Source: Flavobacteriales bacterium (GTDB taxonomy: Bacteria; Bacteroidota; Bacteroidia; Flavobacteriales_F; PHOS-HE28). Taken from it: a DNA stretch of 25,273 bases. Within the stretch, counting starts at the first letter, position 1. The number at the start of each line of letters is the position of its first letter. The notes below the pieces were generated by a model, which saw only the letters and a program-made list of their open reading frames with translations, searched no databases and was not told the origin of the DNA. The translations under genes and the position numbers were made by a program. Positions 8,751 to 18,174 of this stretch are shown in pieces. The stretch is from the NCBI GenBank assembly GCA_016713865.1, contig JADJOG010000040.1:1-25273 (forward strand), given 5' to 3'.

Positions 8751-9281
8751 TCAAGGTGAGGTCCGAAACGGAGCGCTCACCGGCGTAGGTCTCTTGGCCA
8801 GCATCTCCCACGCCTGCTCGAATTGCGCTGCCTTCAGCGGGCCCGCGATCAGCAGCATGGGCTGCGGCGCATCGACCCCCAGCTTGCGGATGCGCTTGTT
8901 GGCGCGCACGTGATCCACCAAACGTTGCTGCACGGAAGCCAAGGCGCCCATCGGCTCCGCTCCTACATAAATGCGCTTGCGATCGTCGCTGTGAAGGATG
9001 CCGTTGAGCCGCAGCTTGAAACCGCCCAGGCCCTTCGCTCCGCGCTCCAATGCATCGCGCAGTGAGGACTCATACTCCGGCGGCAGTTCGGTCTCGAGCA
9101 AGGTGATGCCGGGCAAGCGATAGAAGCACTCGAAGCGGCCGATGCGATCGCGCAAGGCGTGGCGGCATTGCATCACCCAAGCGAGCGCATCGCTGGGCGC
9201 ATCGATGCTCACGCGGTACTGGCAGGTGTACACCAGTGAGTCGAAGAGCGTGAGGGCATCAACTGCTGCCTTGCGAGCCAT
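8751..9281 (-). CDS. 2H phosphoesterase (LigT/2'-5' RNA ligase-like) superfamily protein with degenerate active site
   Basis: A 176-residue protein if started at MARKAAVDALTLFDSLVYTC; the longer upstream reading is rejected because it is Cys/Pro-rich and would cover the promoter. The layout resembles 2H proteins: a first strand YRLPGITLLETELPPEYESS, GFKLRLNGILHSDDRKRIYV, then a C-terminal strand DAPQPMLLIAGPLKAAQFEQ. Active members have two HxT/S motifs; here they read Gly58-Ile-Thr60 and Met142-Leu-Leu144, so both histidines are gone. It may therefore bind, not cleave, RNA or a nucleotide, or the family call may be too generous. It is divergent to the OmpA gene and upstream of NUDIX on the same strand. 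Confidence 0.6.
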   Translation of the reverse strand: MARKAAVDALTLFDSLVYTCQYRVSIDAPSDALAWVMQCRHALRDRIGRFECFYRLPGITLLETELPPEYESSLRDALERGAKGLGGFKLRLNGILHSDDRKRIYVGAEPMGALASVQQRLVDHVRANKRIRKLGVDAPQPMLLIAGPLKAAQFEQAWEMLAKRPTPVSAPFRTSP

Positions 9282-9285
9282 AGCG

Positions 9286-9293
9286 CAAAAGAA
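9286..9293 (-). promoter_or_regulatory. Candidate -7 box (TTCTTTTG) for the 2H-like/NUDIX pair
   Basis: On the minus strand TTCTTTTG matches TAnnTTTG except for one base and ends only 4 bases before ATG 9281, again implying an almost leaderless transcript. The match is short and could be chance. Confidence 0.25.
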
Positions 9294-9299
9294 GGGTCC

Positions 9300-9321
9300 G
9301 GAAGCACCGAGGAAGCACCGA
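9300..9321. repeat. Perfect 11-bp tandem duplication in a divergent promoter region
   Basis: GGAAGCACCGA occurs twice with no spacer (9300-9310 and 9311-9321) in the 156-base region between the divergent 2H-like and OmpA genes. The period of about one helical turn would suit two regulator molecules on one DNA face. A chance or slippage duplication is equally possible. The rest of this intergenic region shows no other clear structure. Confidence 0.5.
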
Positions 9322-9437
9322 TCGTTACCCCGAAGGCAACAGGTCATTGGTGAAAAGCGGCACGATTCCGGGTGCGCGCATACTGATCGCACCCCGATCG
9401 CGGTTGTTCAAGCATTCCAACCCTAAACCCTTTCGCC

Positions 9438-11479
9438 ATGGTCCGACCCTTGACCTTGTCGATGGCGCTGGTGCTGGCCTCAGGCCTCACCCTGCAGCAG
9501 CAGGCAAAGCGCAACAGCCCGAAACGCTAAGCATCCGGTTCGACCTCGACTCCGACCGGCTGACGCCAAACGCTAGAGCGTCAATCGCCGCCATCTGCGC
9601 GCGACCCGATGCCCAACGCATCACGCGCCTCGTACTGCACGGGCACACCGACGAGCGCGGCAGCATCGCCTACAACGAGGACCTGAGCCGGCGCCGATCG
9701 CAGGCGGTGAAGCAGGCACTCGATGCCGATTGCCTTCAGGGAAAACCCATGCGATCGTTTGGAGCGGCGAGCGCATGCCCATCGATCGCAACGGTTCCGG
9801 AACATGCGCATGCCGCCAACCGACGCGTGGATGTGCTCCTCCACTTCGATGAGGAACAGGCGCAACGCATCGATCCTTGCACGCATCCGCGCGTGAAGCC
9901 ATTGATACCTGCGCTCGATAAACCGCGCGAGCGTCATGCGGTGGACCCCTCCTCTCCCATCGACCTGGTGATGAGCGATGGCGTGCGCGTGCGCATACCC
10001 GCCAACGCCATCGTGGATGCGAGCGGTCGTCCGGTGCAAGAGGAAGTGGAGATCAGCTACCGCAGCTTCAACGAGCCGTATGAGATCATCGCGAGCGGCA
10101 TACCCATGCATGTGGCCACGGTGGCGGGCATGGGGCACATGGAGACCGCGGGCATGTATGAGCTGTATGCCACCGCAAACGATGAGCGGCTCTCGCTGGC
10201 GCCGGGCGCGCGCATCAGTTTGGAGCGACCCGTGGAGCAAAAACTCGATGCCGACTTCGTGGGCTGGGAACTGGATGCCAGCACCGGCGATTGGCAGCCG
10301 AGCGGGCAGGTGAGCGCAGCGCCCGTGAAGGCCGCGCTGCCGTCCACGGCCACCGAGGCCACCAGTCTTTATTGGAATAAGCTCTGGGACCTCGAGCGCG
10401 AGAAGCGGCCCGACACCACGCTCTTCGAGGCGCGCCGAACCAGCGGACGTTACTGCCACCTGACGCCTTGTGACACCTCGGCAAGAGGCGACACCTGGCT
10501 GCGCAAACGCAACCGCTTCAAGCGCCAGGCTCATGTTCCGGAGATCCGCGTCTTGGGCTACAAAGGCATGTACGACGCCGAACGCATCGTATTCGTGGTG
10601 CAGGTCGACAACAAGAATGACAAGCAATTCCCCGATTGGCGCCGCGTGCCGCACAAAGCCATTTGGGAATACTCCGGTCCGGAATCGCGCGCCGTATTCA
10701 AGCGCCTCTACGGCCGACGGCACCTTTTCCAGGACATCCACCTCGACATGAAGCCCGGACAGCTTGAGGGCACCCTCTGGGTGAAGGAGAACGGCGAATG
10801 GCTGCAACTGCCCGTGAGCGCGAAGTGGAACCGCAGCTCGCCCTTGAAGGCCGCACGATGGGACCGCGCCATGGTGCTCTATGCCAAGGCGCTCAAGAAG
10901 CGTCAGGTCCGCTTCGACCGTGATGTGATGCGCAGCACCGACCGCTACAAGCGCGAGCATGCCGACATGCCGCTCACCGCTTGGAAGCACGCGCGCCGCG
11001 CCATGAATGAAAGCGAACAGGCCATGGTGCTTGAACCTTGGCGCGAATACGCCGCCACGCGCCGTCCGGTGAACTGGGAAATGGGCAATGCGAACTTCGC
11101 TGCGGTGAGCACCACTTTCGGCCTCGAAGGCTTCGGGTTGTACAACATCGACCGCATCATGAAGATGCCCGAGCAACAGAACGTGCTGGCCAGCGCAGTG
11201 GGACCCGATGGCGAGCCCTTCCAATGGGTGAACGCCTACGCTGTGCTGCGCGACGAGAACTCCGTGATCACCTATTGGGGCAATGGCACCGGCACGCGCG
11301 ACAACCTCTTAGTGGCGCCGGGCAAGATGAAATCGCTCTTCCTCGTGGACCGCGACGGCCGTGTGGCCCGTGCTGATGTGGCCCCACTCAACAGCAAGGA
11401 GCCTCGGGTGGTGCTGGAAGCGCACCTGATCGATGCGCTGAAGAGCCTCGATGAGCTGCGAGCCGACGCGAGGCGATAG
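9438..11479 (+). CDS. OmpA-family protein with N-terminal peptidoglycan-binding domain and large C-terminal region
   Basis: The inferred start is ATG 9438, giving the signal peptide MVRPLTLSMALVLASGLTL; one lost base near 9500 (CTGCAG where CTGGCAG is expected) moves the reading to the long frame starting AAAGKAQQPETLSIRFDLDS. Residues of about 30-135 form an OmpA C-terminal-like domain with LVLHGHTDERGSIAYNEDLS and the end motif NRRVDVLLHF, which binds peptidoglycan. The following domain has VRIPANAIVDASGRPVQEEV, ISYRSFNEPYEIIASGIPM and METAGMYELYATAND, a pattern I associate with a ZU5-like beta domain in Bacteroidota surface proteins. About 350 further residues are unrecognised. Length is about 680 residues, with no membrane barrel. 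It probably sits in the periplasm, tethered to the wall. Confidence 0.82.
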
Positions 11480-11486
11480 CTCTCGC

Positions 11487-12656
11487 ATGCGTTGCGGCGC
11501 TTTCCGGTGCATGCATCGGCGCAATTCGGAGTGGGAGCAGCTGCCAGATTTCCCTGGCACGGCGAGGGATGATGCGGCGGCGTTCACCATCGGATCGCGC
11601 ATCTATGTAGGCACCGGCATGGAGGTGGGTTGGGGCCTCACCAACGATTGGCATCTTTATGACGCAGACGAGAACTGGTGGCTCTCCATGTCCACGCTCC
11701 CTGCCGCGCCTCGCCAGTATTGCACGGCTTTCACATTAGGTGACAAAGGCTATCTCTTCGGCGGCATCACAGCTTCCGGCGCAGTGAACGAGCTATGGAT
11801 GTACGATCCAGCGATCGATGCTTGGCAAGCGCGCGCGTTGCTGCCCGGCCCCGGCCGATACGCCAGCGTGAGCTATACGCGTAACGGCCTCGCCTATGTG
11901 CAAGGCGGCGTATTGGCCGATGGCAGCATCACCAACGAACTGTGGTACTACGCACCAGGCAGCGACGAATGGACCCTTCTCGATTTCGTGCTGAATGCGG
12001 AGCTGCCTGCGCGCCATCGCTCAGCGGTGATTAAAGAAGCCGGATTCAACATCATCACTTGCGGCATCGACGCGTTGGGAGCGACATCCGCCGCCACTTA
12101 CATGCAGCTTGGCCTCGGGCACGAGTACATCGGCCAGATACCTCTGCCGTCACCCCGATTCGGAGCACGTGGTGCGGCCAATGCTCATTGGTGGAGCAAG
12201 CACCTTCGCGCAAGAGCACGATGAAGTGTGGCACCCGATGGGCCGAAGGCTGGAACCAGGACTTGCCTGCCTTTGCCGGAGGACCTCGACGAGGCGGCAT
12301 CGCAGCTCATGTGCCCACGGGCGATGTGAACCGCATCTACTTCGGACTTGGCCTGCATGGCAGCAATCGCTTCAAGGATTGGTGGGTGCTGAACCTTCCT
12401 GTTGGAATTGAGGAACATGCCGCTTCGCACGTCAGTGTGTTCCCGAACCCGGCAAGCGATGCACTACAGGTTCGAGCGCCGAATGATTGGACCAGCAACC
12501 TTCACGATCAACGATATGCTCGGCCGAGTCACAGCGAGCGGACAACTCAGCAGTGCTGGAACAATCGACATAGCATCACTTTCGCCGGGTCGGTACAGCT
12601 TGAGGATGGATAACCCGCATTCCAGCGCACTGACCAGCTTCATCAAGCTCCCCTGA
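11487..12656 (+). CDS. Kelch-repeat beta-propeller protein with T9SS sorting domain, frameshifted
   Basis: About 390 residues. A hydrophobic N-terminus (VAALSGACIGA) is readable in a neighbouring frame right after ATG 11487 and serves as the likely signal peptide; the frame then shifts to SEWEQLPDFPGTARDDAAAF. Kelch blades follow: IGSRIYVGTGMEVGWGLTND, GDKGYLFGGITASGAVNELW with MYDPAIDAWQ, RNGLAYVQGGVLADGSITNE with LWYYAPGSDEW, and GGPRRGGIAAHV later. The C-terminus is a T9SS type A domain (ASHVSVFPNPASDALQVRA, ATFTINDMLGRVTASGQL, IASLSPGRYSLRMDN). Further breaks lie near 12180, 12240 and 12475. It starts 7 bases after the OmpA gene and its TGA overlaps the next ATG (TGATG), so it is likely in the same operon. 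The ligand is unknown. Confidence 0.82.
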
Positions 12657-13291
12657 TGCAATTCATCGATCCCGCGCTCGAGGCCTATTGCGAAGCGCAC
12701 TGCACCGATGAGCCGTGGTACCTGAAGGAGCTCACCGAAGAGACGCACGAAAAGGTGCAGATGCCCGCGATGCTCAGCGGCCATTTGCAAGGCCGCTTCC
12801 TTTCGATGCTGAGCAAATTGGTGCGCCCGCGCATCGCTGTCGAGATCGGCACCTACACGGGATACAGCGCGCTCTGCTTGGCCGAAGGGCTCGCACCGGG
12901 CGGCATGCTGCACACCATCGACATCGACCCATACCTGCCGGAGATGGTGCATCGCTACATCGAGAAAGCGGGCATGCTCGACCGCATCACGCAGCATCAT
13001 CGGCCCGCCTGGAGGTGATACCGGACCTGCCAACGCCCTTCGACCTGGTCTTCATCGATGCCGATAAGCAGAACTATCCCGGCTACCTTGAAGCGGTGAT
13101 CGGCCGCATGGCCCGGGGCGGGCTCATCATCGCCGACAATGTGCTCTGGAGCGGCAAGGTGCTGAAGACCGAGAAGAGCGAGCAGACCGCCGCGCTCATG
13201 CGCTACGCATCGCTGGTGCGCAACGATGAACGCCTCGACCGGTGATGGTGCCCCGCTACGCGATGGATTGCTGGTTGCGCGCGTGAAGTGA
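12656..13291 (+). CDS. SAM-dependent O-methyltransferase (caffeoyl-CoA OMT-like family)
   Basis: A protein of about 212 residues, start MQFIDPALEAYCEAHCTDEP, overlapping the Kelch stop by two bases. It has the SAM-binding motif I AVEIGTYTGYSALCLAEGL, the acidic loop MLHTIDIDPY, and the metal/catalytic region PFDLVFIDADKQNYPGYLEA and RGGLIIADNVLWSGKV that typify the cation-dependent O-methyltransferase family 3. A lost C near 13011 (GCCTGG for GCCCTGG) breaks the frame before LEVIPDLPTPFDLVFIDADK, and two compensating indels near 13240-13256 precede the C-terminus DGLLVARVK with TGA at 13289-13291. The physiological substrate in Bacteroidota is unknown; small catechol-like compounds are the family precedent. 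Confidence 0.93.
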
Positions 13292-13306
13292 CGGTTATCA
13301 GGCGGC

Positions 13307-13314
13307 TACCTTCG
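13307..13314 (+). promoter_or_regulatory. Candidate -7 box (TACCTTCG) for the TerB-like gene
   Basis: TACCTTCG lies 22 bases before ATG 13337 in the 45-base gap after the methyltransferase. It fits TAnnTTTG at all but one defined position; no TTG is found at the -33 distance. Confidence 0.3.
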
Positions 13315-13336
13315 GCCTGCATCAACCTTCACGGCC

Positions 13337-13722
13337 ATGGAAGCACAACTTTCTACAAGGAACTGGGCCGCCTGCTTTACGCGATCGCTGCGGCCGATGG
13401 CAAGGTGAACGACAAGGAGATTCGCGAACTGAAACGCATCGTGAGCGAGCAACTGGTGCCGCAGGAAGTGAGCACCGACCACTTCGGCACTGATCAAGCC
13501 TTCGTCACCGAGTTCGAGTTCGAGGTGCTGGCTGAACGGGGTGCTTCCTCAGAGAGCGCGTTCGATTCGTTCATCGCGTACATGTCGCAGCACCGCAACG
13601 ACTTGGCACCGGAGCGCAAGGACCTGATCTACCGATGCGCCGATGCGGTCGCGAGCGCCTTCCACGGCGTGGGCAAGGCCGAACTGCCCCTGTTGATCGA
13701 GCTGCACAAGCACCTGCATTAG
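13337..13722 (+). CDS. TerB-like (tellurite resistance B-type) domain protein
   Basis: A small acidic, all-helical protein of about 128 residues. The characteristic TerB pattern FYKELGRLLYAIAAADGKVN followed by DKEIRELKRIVSEQL is seen, with the Asp-Gly-Lys turn. The continuation is EFEFEVLAERGASS, a helix with YMSQHRNDLAPERKDLIYRC and ELPLLIELHKHLH at the end. ATG 13337 is preferred over 13288 since the upstream residues look like untranslated DNA; it requires one T lost from a T-run near 13353 (MEAQLFYKEL). TerB-type proteins may bind divalent metal and act in stress or membrane-linked complexes; there is no tellurite operon here, so the name should not be taken as function. Confidence 0.75.
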
Positions 13723-13740
13723 CGAGCTGCGACCGCCCGC

Positions 13741-13748
13741 TATCTTGG
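13741..13748 (+). promoter_or_regulatory. Candidate -7 box (TATCTTGG) for ltaE
   Basis: TATCTTGG ends 10 bases before ATG 13759, within a 36-base intergenic gap. It matches the TAnnTTTG box at all but one defined position and would give a leader of only a few bases. Confidence 0.35.
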
Positions 13749-13758
13749 GCCGGTCGCC

Positions 13759-14785
13759 ATGCGCATCGTCGATCTAAGGTCCGATACCGTAACGCAGCCC
13801 ACGCCTGCCATGCGCGAGGCCATGCTGCGCGCGCAGCTCGGCGATGACGTCTTCGGCGAGGACCCCACCGTAAACGCGCTCGAGGAGCGCATGGCCGCGC
13901 AGTTCGGCCACGAAGCCGCGCTCTTCTGCCCTAGCGGCACCATGACCAACCAGATCGCGATCAACGTGCATACGAGGCCGGGCGATGAAGTAATCTGCGA
14001 AGAAGGCGCTCATGTGTACCGCTACGAGGGCGGCGGCATGATGGCGAACAGCGGCTGCAGCGTGAAGCACCTGCCTGCCGATCGCGGCCGCTTCACCGCC
14101 GCCGATGTGGTCGCCGCGATCAACGACCGCGGCGCCGCCTACTTGGCGAACAGCAAGCTCGTGGTGATCGAGAACACGGTGAATCGTGGCGGCGGCGCCA
14201 TCTGGGACATCGCCGAAACCGAGCGGATCCGCTCGGCTTGCGATGCGCATGGCCTCGCGCTGCACCTTGATGGCGCACGCTTGTTCAACGCCATGGCGGT
14301 CGATGGCACGAAGCCCGCGCAATGGGGCGCCACCTTCCACAGCATCTCCATCTGCCTGAGCAAAGGCCTGGGCGCACCGGTGGGCAGCGTGCTCACCGGC
14401 AGCCGAGAACTTCATCCATCAAGCGCGCCGCGTGCGCAAGCGTTTCGGCGGCGGCATGCGGCAGGCGGGCATTCGCTCGCTGCGGGGCGGGGCCGCATTG
14501 CGCTGGAGCACCATTGCACCGCCTGAAGGATGATCACGTCGCGCGAAGCGTCTCGGCGCCGCAGTTGGCGCGACGTCCTGGTGCGAACGCGTGATGCCGG
14601 TTGACACCAACATCGTGATCTACGACATCGCTACCGACGCGAAGGCCCATACGGCGCATTTGGAGGCGCAAGGCATTCGATGCTTCGCAATCGGCCCCAA
14701 GCAGGTGCGCATGGTCACGCACCTCGATATCGACGACGCAGCGATCGACCGTACCGTCGGCGCACTGAACACCATACCCGAATGA
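13759..14785 (+). CDS. ltaE: Low-specificity L-threonine aldolase, frameshifted at 3' part
   Basis: PLP-dependent cytoplasmic enzyme that splits threonine or allo-threonine into glycine and acetaldehyde. The reconstructed length is about 342 residues. Family signatures: MRIVDLRSDTVTQPTPAMRE at the N-terminus, GDDVFGEDPTVNALEERMA, ALFCPSGTMTNQIAINVHT, HVYRYEGGGM, VVIENTVNRGGGAIWDI, LHLDGARLFNA and the PLP lysine in SISICLSKGLGAPVGSVL (Lys202). From about 14405 to 14590 the reading switches frame several times (FIHQARRVRKRFGGGMRQAG, HRLKDDHVA) and resumes as VMPVDTNIVIYDIATDAKAH to ALNTIPE. The core active site is intact. The stop overlaps the next ATG as ATGA. Confidence 0.93.
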
Positions 14786-15146
14786 AAACACTCCTGGTCG
14801 TCTCCTGCTCGCAGCCGTGCTTATCGCCTCTTGCGCATCGATGAAATACGTCGAGAAAGGCACCCATGAGGGCATCGAGATCGCCTACCGCTGGAACCAT
14901 CCGCCCGGAAAGCCGAGCGAACTGCTCCTACGACTCAAGAACATCAGTGGCACCGATCCGCATCGCGCTGGCCATCGACCTGTATCACCAGGGGCGCACC
15001 GTGGAGACCTTCGAGGCCGACACCTGCATGACACCCGGGGCATTGCTCATGGGCAGCTCAACGGCATCTGCTTCGTGCCGGAGCGGCTCACGACCGCAGA
15101 TCCAGGGACGGCGGCACACAGGTCGAAGCCACCCGCACAGAAGTGA
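14782..15146 (+). CDS. Small predicted lipoprotein, frameshifted
   Basis: The start ATG overlaps the ltaE stop. Allowing one break near 14805, the N-terminus reads MKTLLVV then LLLAAVLIASCASMKYVEKG, a signal peptide with a lipobox-like IASC, so the protein should be lipid-anchored in the envelope. The rest reads EGIEIAYRWNHPPGKPSELL, LRLKN, RIALAIDLYHQGRTVETFEA and LNGICFVPERLT. Breaks occur near 14955, 15045 and 15105. In one frame it stops at 15144-15146; in another (VEATRTEVTN) it could run to about 15270 and overlap the kinase, so the end is uncertain. I do not recognise a named family. It is placed directly before a sensor kinase and may work with it, which is inference from position only. 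Confidence 0.6.
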
Positions 15147-15149
15147 CCA

Positions 15150-16866
15150 ATGCCCCTGCCCGTGGAGCGGCCGAAAGCCTCGACCGCGCCCTGCCCGCAT
15201 CATCATTGCGCTGCTGCTTTTGCGGCCGCGGTTTGTTCAACACAAGCCTCCAGCCACGGCAACGCGCTTAGGAAGGATCGCCGAACTCGACATCCCGCGC
15301 ACCCAGCAGATGCTGCACGTTCGCCTCGATGCCATGTTCGGCGAATGGGAAGAGGACCTGATGCAGGAAGCGGTCGCGCTGCGAAGCGGCCTGGATGAGC
15401 CTACGCTTCTTAGGCGATGGAAAGCGCTGATCCACCCGCACTGGCACCTGCTATCGGTGCGCTTGGCCGACAAGTTCGGCAATGAGACCGGCCTATACCG
15501 CAGAGACAGCTCGCTGGTGGTGGTGCGCACCGCTCGGAACAGCGCCGGCAGCGTGCCCATGGGGTTCACCTTGAAGGACGCTGGCATCGATTCCATCGGC
15601 CGGCCCATGCCCGCTTTCGGGGCTATGATCCGCGCGAGCGCATCTGGTTCAGCAAGGCGTTGGAGAACAGCCGCAACGTGCCCGTGTGGAGTGAGCGCCA
15701 ATTCGGCGACAGCTTTGGGCGCGTGGTGCAGGTGAGCAACCTGATCCGCACCGACGGGATACGAAGGCCTTCCAGTGCTGCTGTTCGACATTGAGCCTCG
15801 AGGCGCGCACCAAGGGATTGGACCATCGAACCAGCCAGGGCCAGAACATCGCCATCCTGAACAGCGATGGCCTGGCTGTATGCGCCCTGTACGGCCTCCG
15901 AGATCCCATGGCCATGGCGGACCACGGGCACTCCCGCAATGGAGCGCCAATCGCACGGAGCGCATGCAACGCACCGAAACGGACGCCGCCAGCTTCGAGC
16001 CCTATGCGCTTAACGGGCTCAAGCTGATCACCGCTGTGGCGATCGAGAATGAACCGCTCCGCAGCGTATCGGATTGAATTCCGAGCGGCGCGCCACGCAT
16101 CACTATCGCCTGGCTATCCTGCTCTGCATCCTGCGCAGGCCTCTTCTTCCGAAGCATGGCCAACAAGCGCACGCGCACGCGCCAGTTGCTCCTGGTGAAA
16201 CAGCTCGAGCACCGCTTGGATAAGGCGATGGGTGAACGCGACGTCCTCAGCCGCGAGGTGCATCACCGCGTGAAGAACAACCTGCAAGTGGTCAGCAGCC
16301 TGCTTAACCTGCAAGCCTCCTCGCTCAACGACAACACGGTCCGCGAGGAGTTCCTGCGCGGCAAGCGCCGCATCGACACCATCGCGCTGGTCCACCATCG
16401 CCTGTACGATCACCCCGATATGCGCAGCATCGATCTCCGCGCCTTCTTGCAGCAGCTCACCACCTCTATCGCCGATCTGCAAGGAGGGCAACGGCGCACG
16501 GTGAGCATCGGGGTTGAATGCAATGGGCTGAAGGCCGACCAGGACACGGCAATCGAGCTCGGCATCATCGTGTGCGAACTGGTGACCAATGCTTACCAGC
16601 ACGCTTTCCCGCATGCCACCGGCGGCCACATCAATGTGGCGGTTGAGCGGGTCGAGGGCGATCTGCACAGGCTGGTGGTGAGCAACAATGGCGTGGCGGC
16701 CGACCGTGCGACGCTGAGCGGTCCCGGCAAGCTCGGCCTCGAGATCGTTGAAGCGTTGTCAGAGCAGCTCGATGGCAGCCTTCATGTGCGCACCGAGGGG
16801 AGTCCGGCTTTCGAGATCCTGTTCCGGATGAAGCGCCCTGCCTCAGCGGAGCTCAACGAGGCCTAG
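15150..16866 (+). CDS. Membrane sensor histidine kinase (HisKA_2 type) with Cache-like sensor domain, frameshifted N-terminal half
   Basis: About 570 residues; the start is approximate. A hydrophobic N-terminal segment (RIIIALLLL) is TM1. The extracytoplasmic part has GYDPRERIWFSKALENSRNV followed by PVWSERQFGDSFGRVVQVSN, like the DPR-x-R-x-W/F core of Cache domains, and ends FEPYALNGLKLITAVAIENE. TM2 reads HHYRLAILLCIL then GLFFRSMANK. The cytoplasmic part, intact from 16156, has the HisKA_2 phosphoacceptor box EVHHRVKNNLQVVSSLLNLQ, the N box ELVTNAYQHAF, a G1-like VVSNNGVA and a G2-like KLGLEIVEAL. The G1 aspartate appears as asparagine. Breaks lie near 15230, 15620, 15765, 15795, 15940, 16075 and 16135. 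There is no response regulator in the window. The 3' end overlaps tolC convergently by 24 bases. Confidence 0.83.
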
Positions 16867-18174
16867 CGAAGCGAGCAATCCGCCGCCGGCTCGCAGCAGC
16901 TGCAGCTCCGCCACCTTGGCCTCGTAGCCCGCCACCACCGCCAGCCTGCGCGCGTTGGCCAGATCGAGCTGCGCCTGCCTGAATTGCAAGGCCGTGATCT
17001 GTCCGCTGCGATGAAGCTCGCTCGTGCGCTCGAAATTCAACTCGGCCGTGCGCGCCGCTTCCTGCTGTATGCGCAGCACCTCGCGCTGGCTGCGCCATGC
17101 CGTGAAGCCATTGCGGACATCGCGCTCCACTTGCAGTCGCGCCTGCTCCTCGGCCAACGACGCGCTCTCCACGCGCAGCCTGGCGCTCTCAACCTGCGTG
17201 CCCACGCGGCCGCCATCGAATAACGGGACGCTAAGCGTGAGCCCGCCATTGAAGCCGCGCGTGTAGGTGCCCAGCACGATGCCCACCTCGTTGCGCTGAT
17301 CGCTCAGGCCATAGGCGGCGCTCAAGTCGAGCCGTGGCCAGCGCAAAGCCTTCGCGATGCGGCCATCCGCTTCCGCAGCACGCACTTGCGCCGTGGCCAC
17401 TTGCAGCTGCGCGTTGCCACGCAGGGCCTCTTGCACGAGCAACTCTTCGCTCAAGCCTTGTGCATAGCTCACCTTCCGCGACACCAGCACGTCCGTTGCC
17501 GGCGATCGGCCCAGCAGCACATTCAGGTCGCGCACGGTGCGCTCACGGCGCTGCACGGCGAGGATCCAAGCGCTGCTATCGCCTTGAAGATCCACCTGCG
17601 CGTTGAGCAGCTCCAAACGGCCGGTACCGCCCAAGGCCGCTCTCCCCTCTTGCCGCACAAAACGATCATTGCTGATCGCGAGGATGCGCTCGGTGATGGC
17701 CACATCCTCTTCCAATGCCGCTAGCTGGTAATAGAGCGCCACCACTTGCACCAGCGTGGCCTCCACCTGCGCGCGCTCACGGAGATCGGCGATGCGGGCA
17801 TTCAGCTGCGCGCGTTCGTGCGTGGCGAAATTCCCAAGTCCGTTGAAGAGCGTATAGCTCAGACCCAGCTGGCCATTCAGCGCTGTGTTCACCACGCCGT
17901 CGCGCTCCACATCGGGCAGTGGCTCCGCAAAATCGAGCCTCGAGAATTGATCGCTGTAGGTGCCGCGGCCACTGGCCTCTATGCGAGGCAACAAGCCCGC
18001 ATTGCCAGCAGTGGCCTGCTCCTTGGCGATGAGGGTCTCATTGCGTGCGAGGCGGATGCCGTGCTCATTCGCCAATGCGAGCCGCATGGCAGCATCCAGC
18101 GTGAGCGTGTCCTGCGCAGAGGCAGCCGTGGCCGCTAGCGCACAGCTAAGCGTGATGATCCTCCAGGTTCTCAT
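16843..18174 (-). CDS. TolC-family outer membrane efflux protein
   Basis: A 443-residue protein with signal peptide (CALAATAASAQ) and the two OEP halves typical of TolC channels: DTLTLDAAMRLALANEHGIR at the start, GQLGLSYTLFNGLGNFATHE, the long helical segment from ARIADLRERAQVEATLVQVV, then the second half with TLSVPLFDGGRVGTQVESAR and LQFRQAQLDLANARRLAVVA. It forms the outer-membrane channel of the tripartite pump. The frame is intact. The start lies 29 bases inside the end of the RND gene, so it is the last gene of the operon. The 3' end overlaps the convergent sensor kinase. Confidence 0.95.
   Translation of the reverse strand: MRTWRIITLSCALAATAASAQDTLTLDAAMRLALANEHGIRLARNETLIAKEQATAGNAGLLPRIEASGRGTYSDQFSRLDFAEPLPDVERDGVVNTALNGQLGLSYTLFNGLGNFATHERAQLNARIADLRERAQVEATLVQVVALYYQLAALEEDVAITERILAISNDRFVRQEGRAALGGTGRLELLNAQVDLQGDSSAWILAVQRRERTVRDLNVLLGRSPATDVLVSRKVSYAQGLSEELLVQEALRGNAQLQVATAQVRAAEADGRIAKALRWPRLDLSAAYGLSDQRNEVGIVLGTYTRGFNGGLTLSVPLFDGGRVGTQVESARLRVESASLAEEQARLQVERDVRNGFTAWRSQREVLRIQQEAARTAELNFERTSELHRSGQITALQFRQAQLDLANARRLAVVAGYEAKVAELQLLRAGGGLLASLGLVELR

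Noticed and set aside
9281..9392. Longer start (9392) for the 2H-like gene
   Set aside because: The extra 37 residues are Cys/Pro/Arg-rich with no family match and would span the divergent promoter region and the tandem repeat.
9581..11224. Open reading of 547 codons on the minus strand
   Set aside because: It is antisense to the OmpA-domain gene, whose plus-strand frame has a clear domain; no family features on the minus strand.
1..16150. Programmed ribosomal frameshifting as explanation for the split genes
   Set aside because: There are far too many breaks, in both directions and in unrelated genes, with no shared slippery sequence or downstream structure; sequence error fits better.
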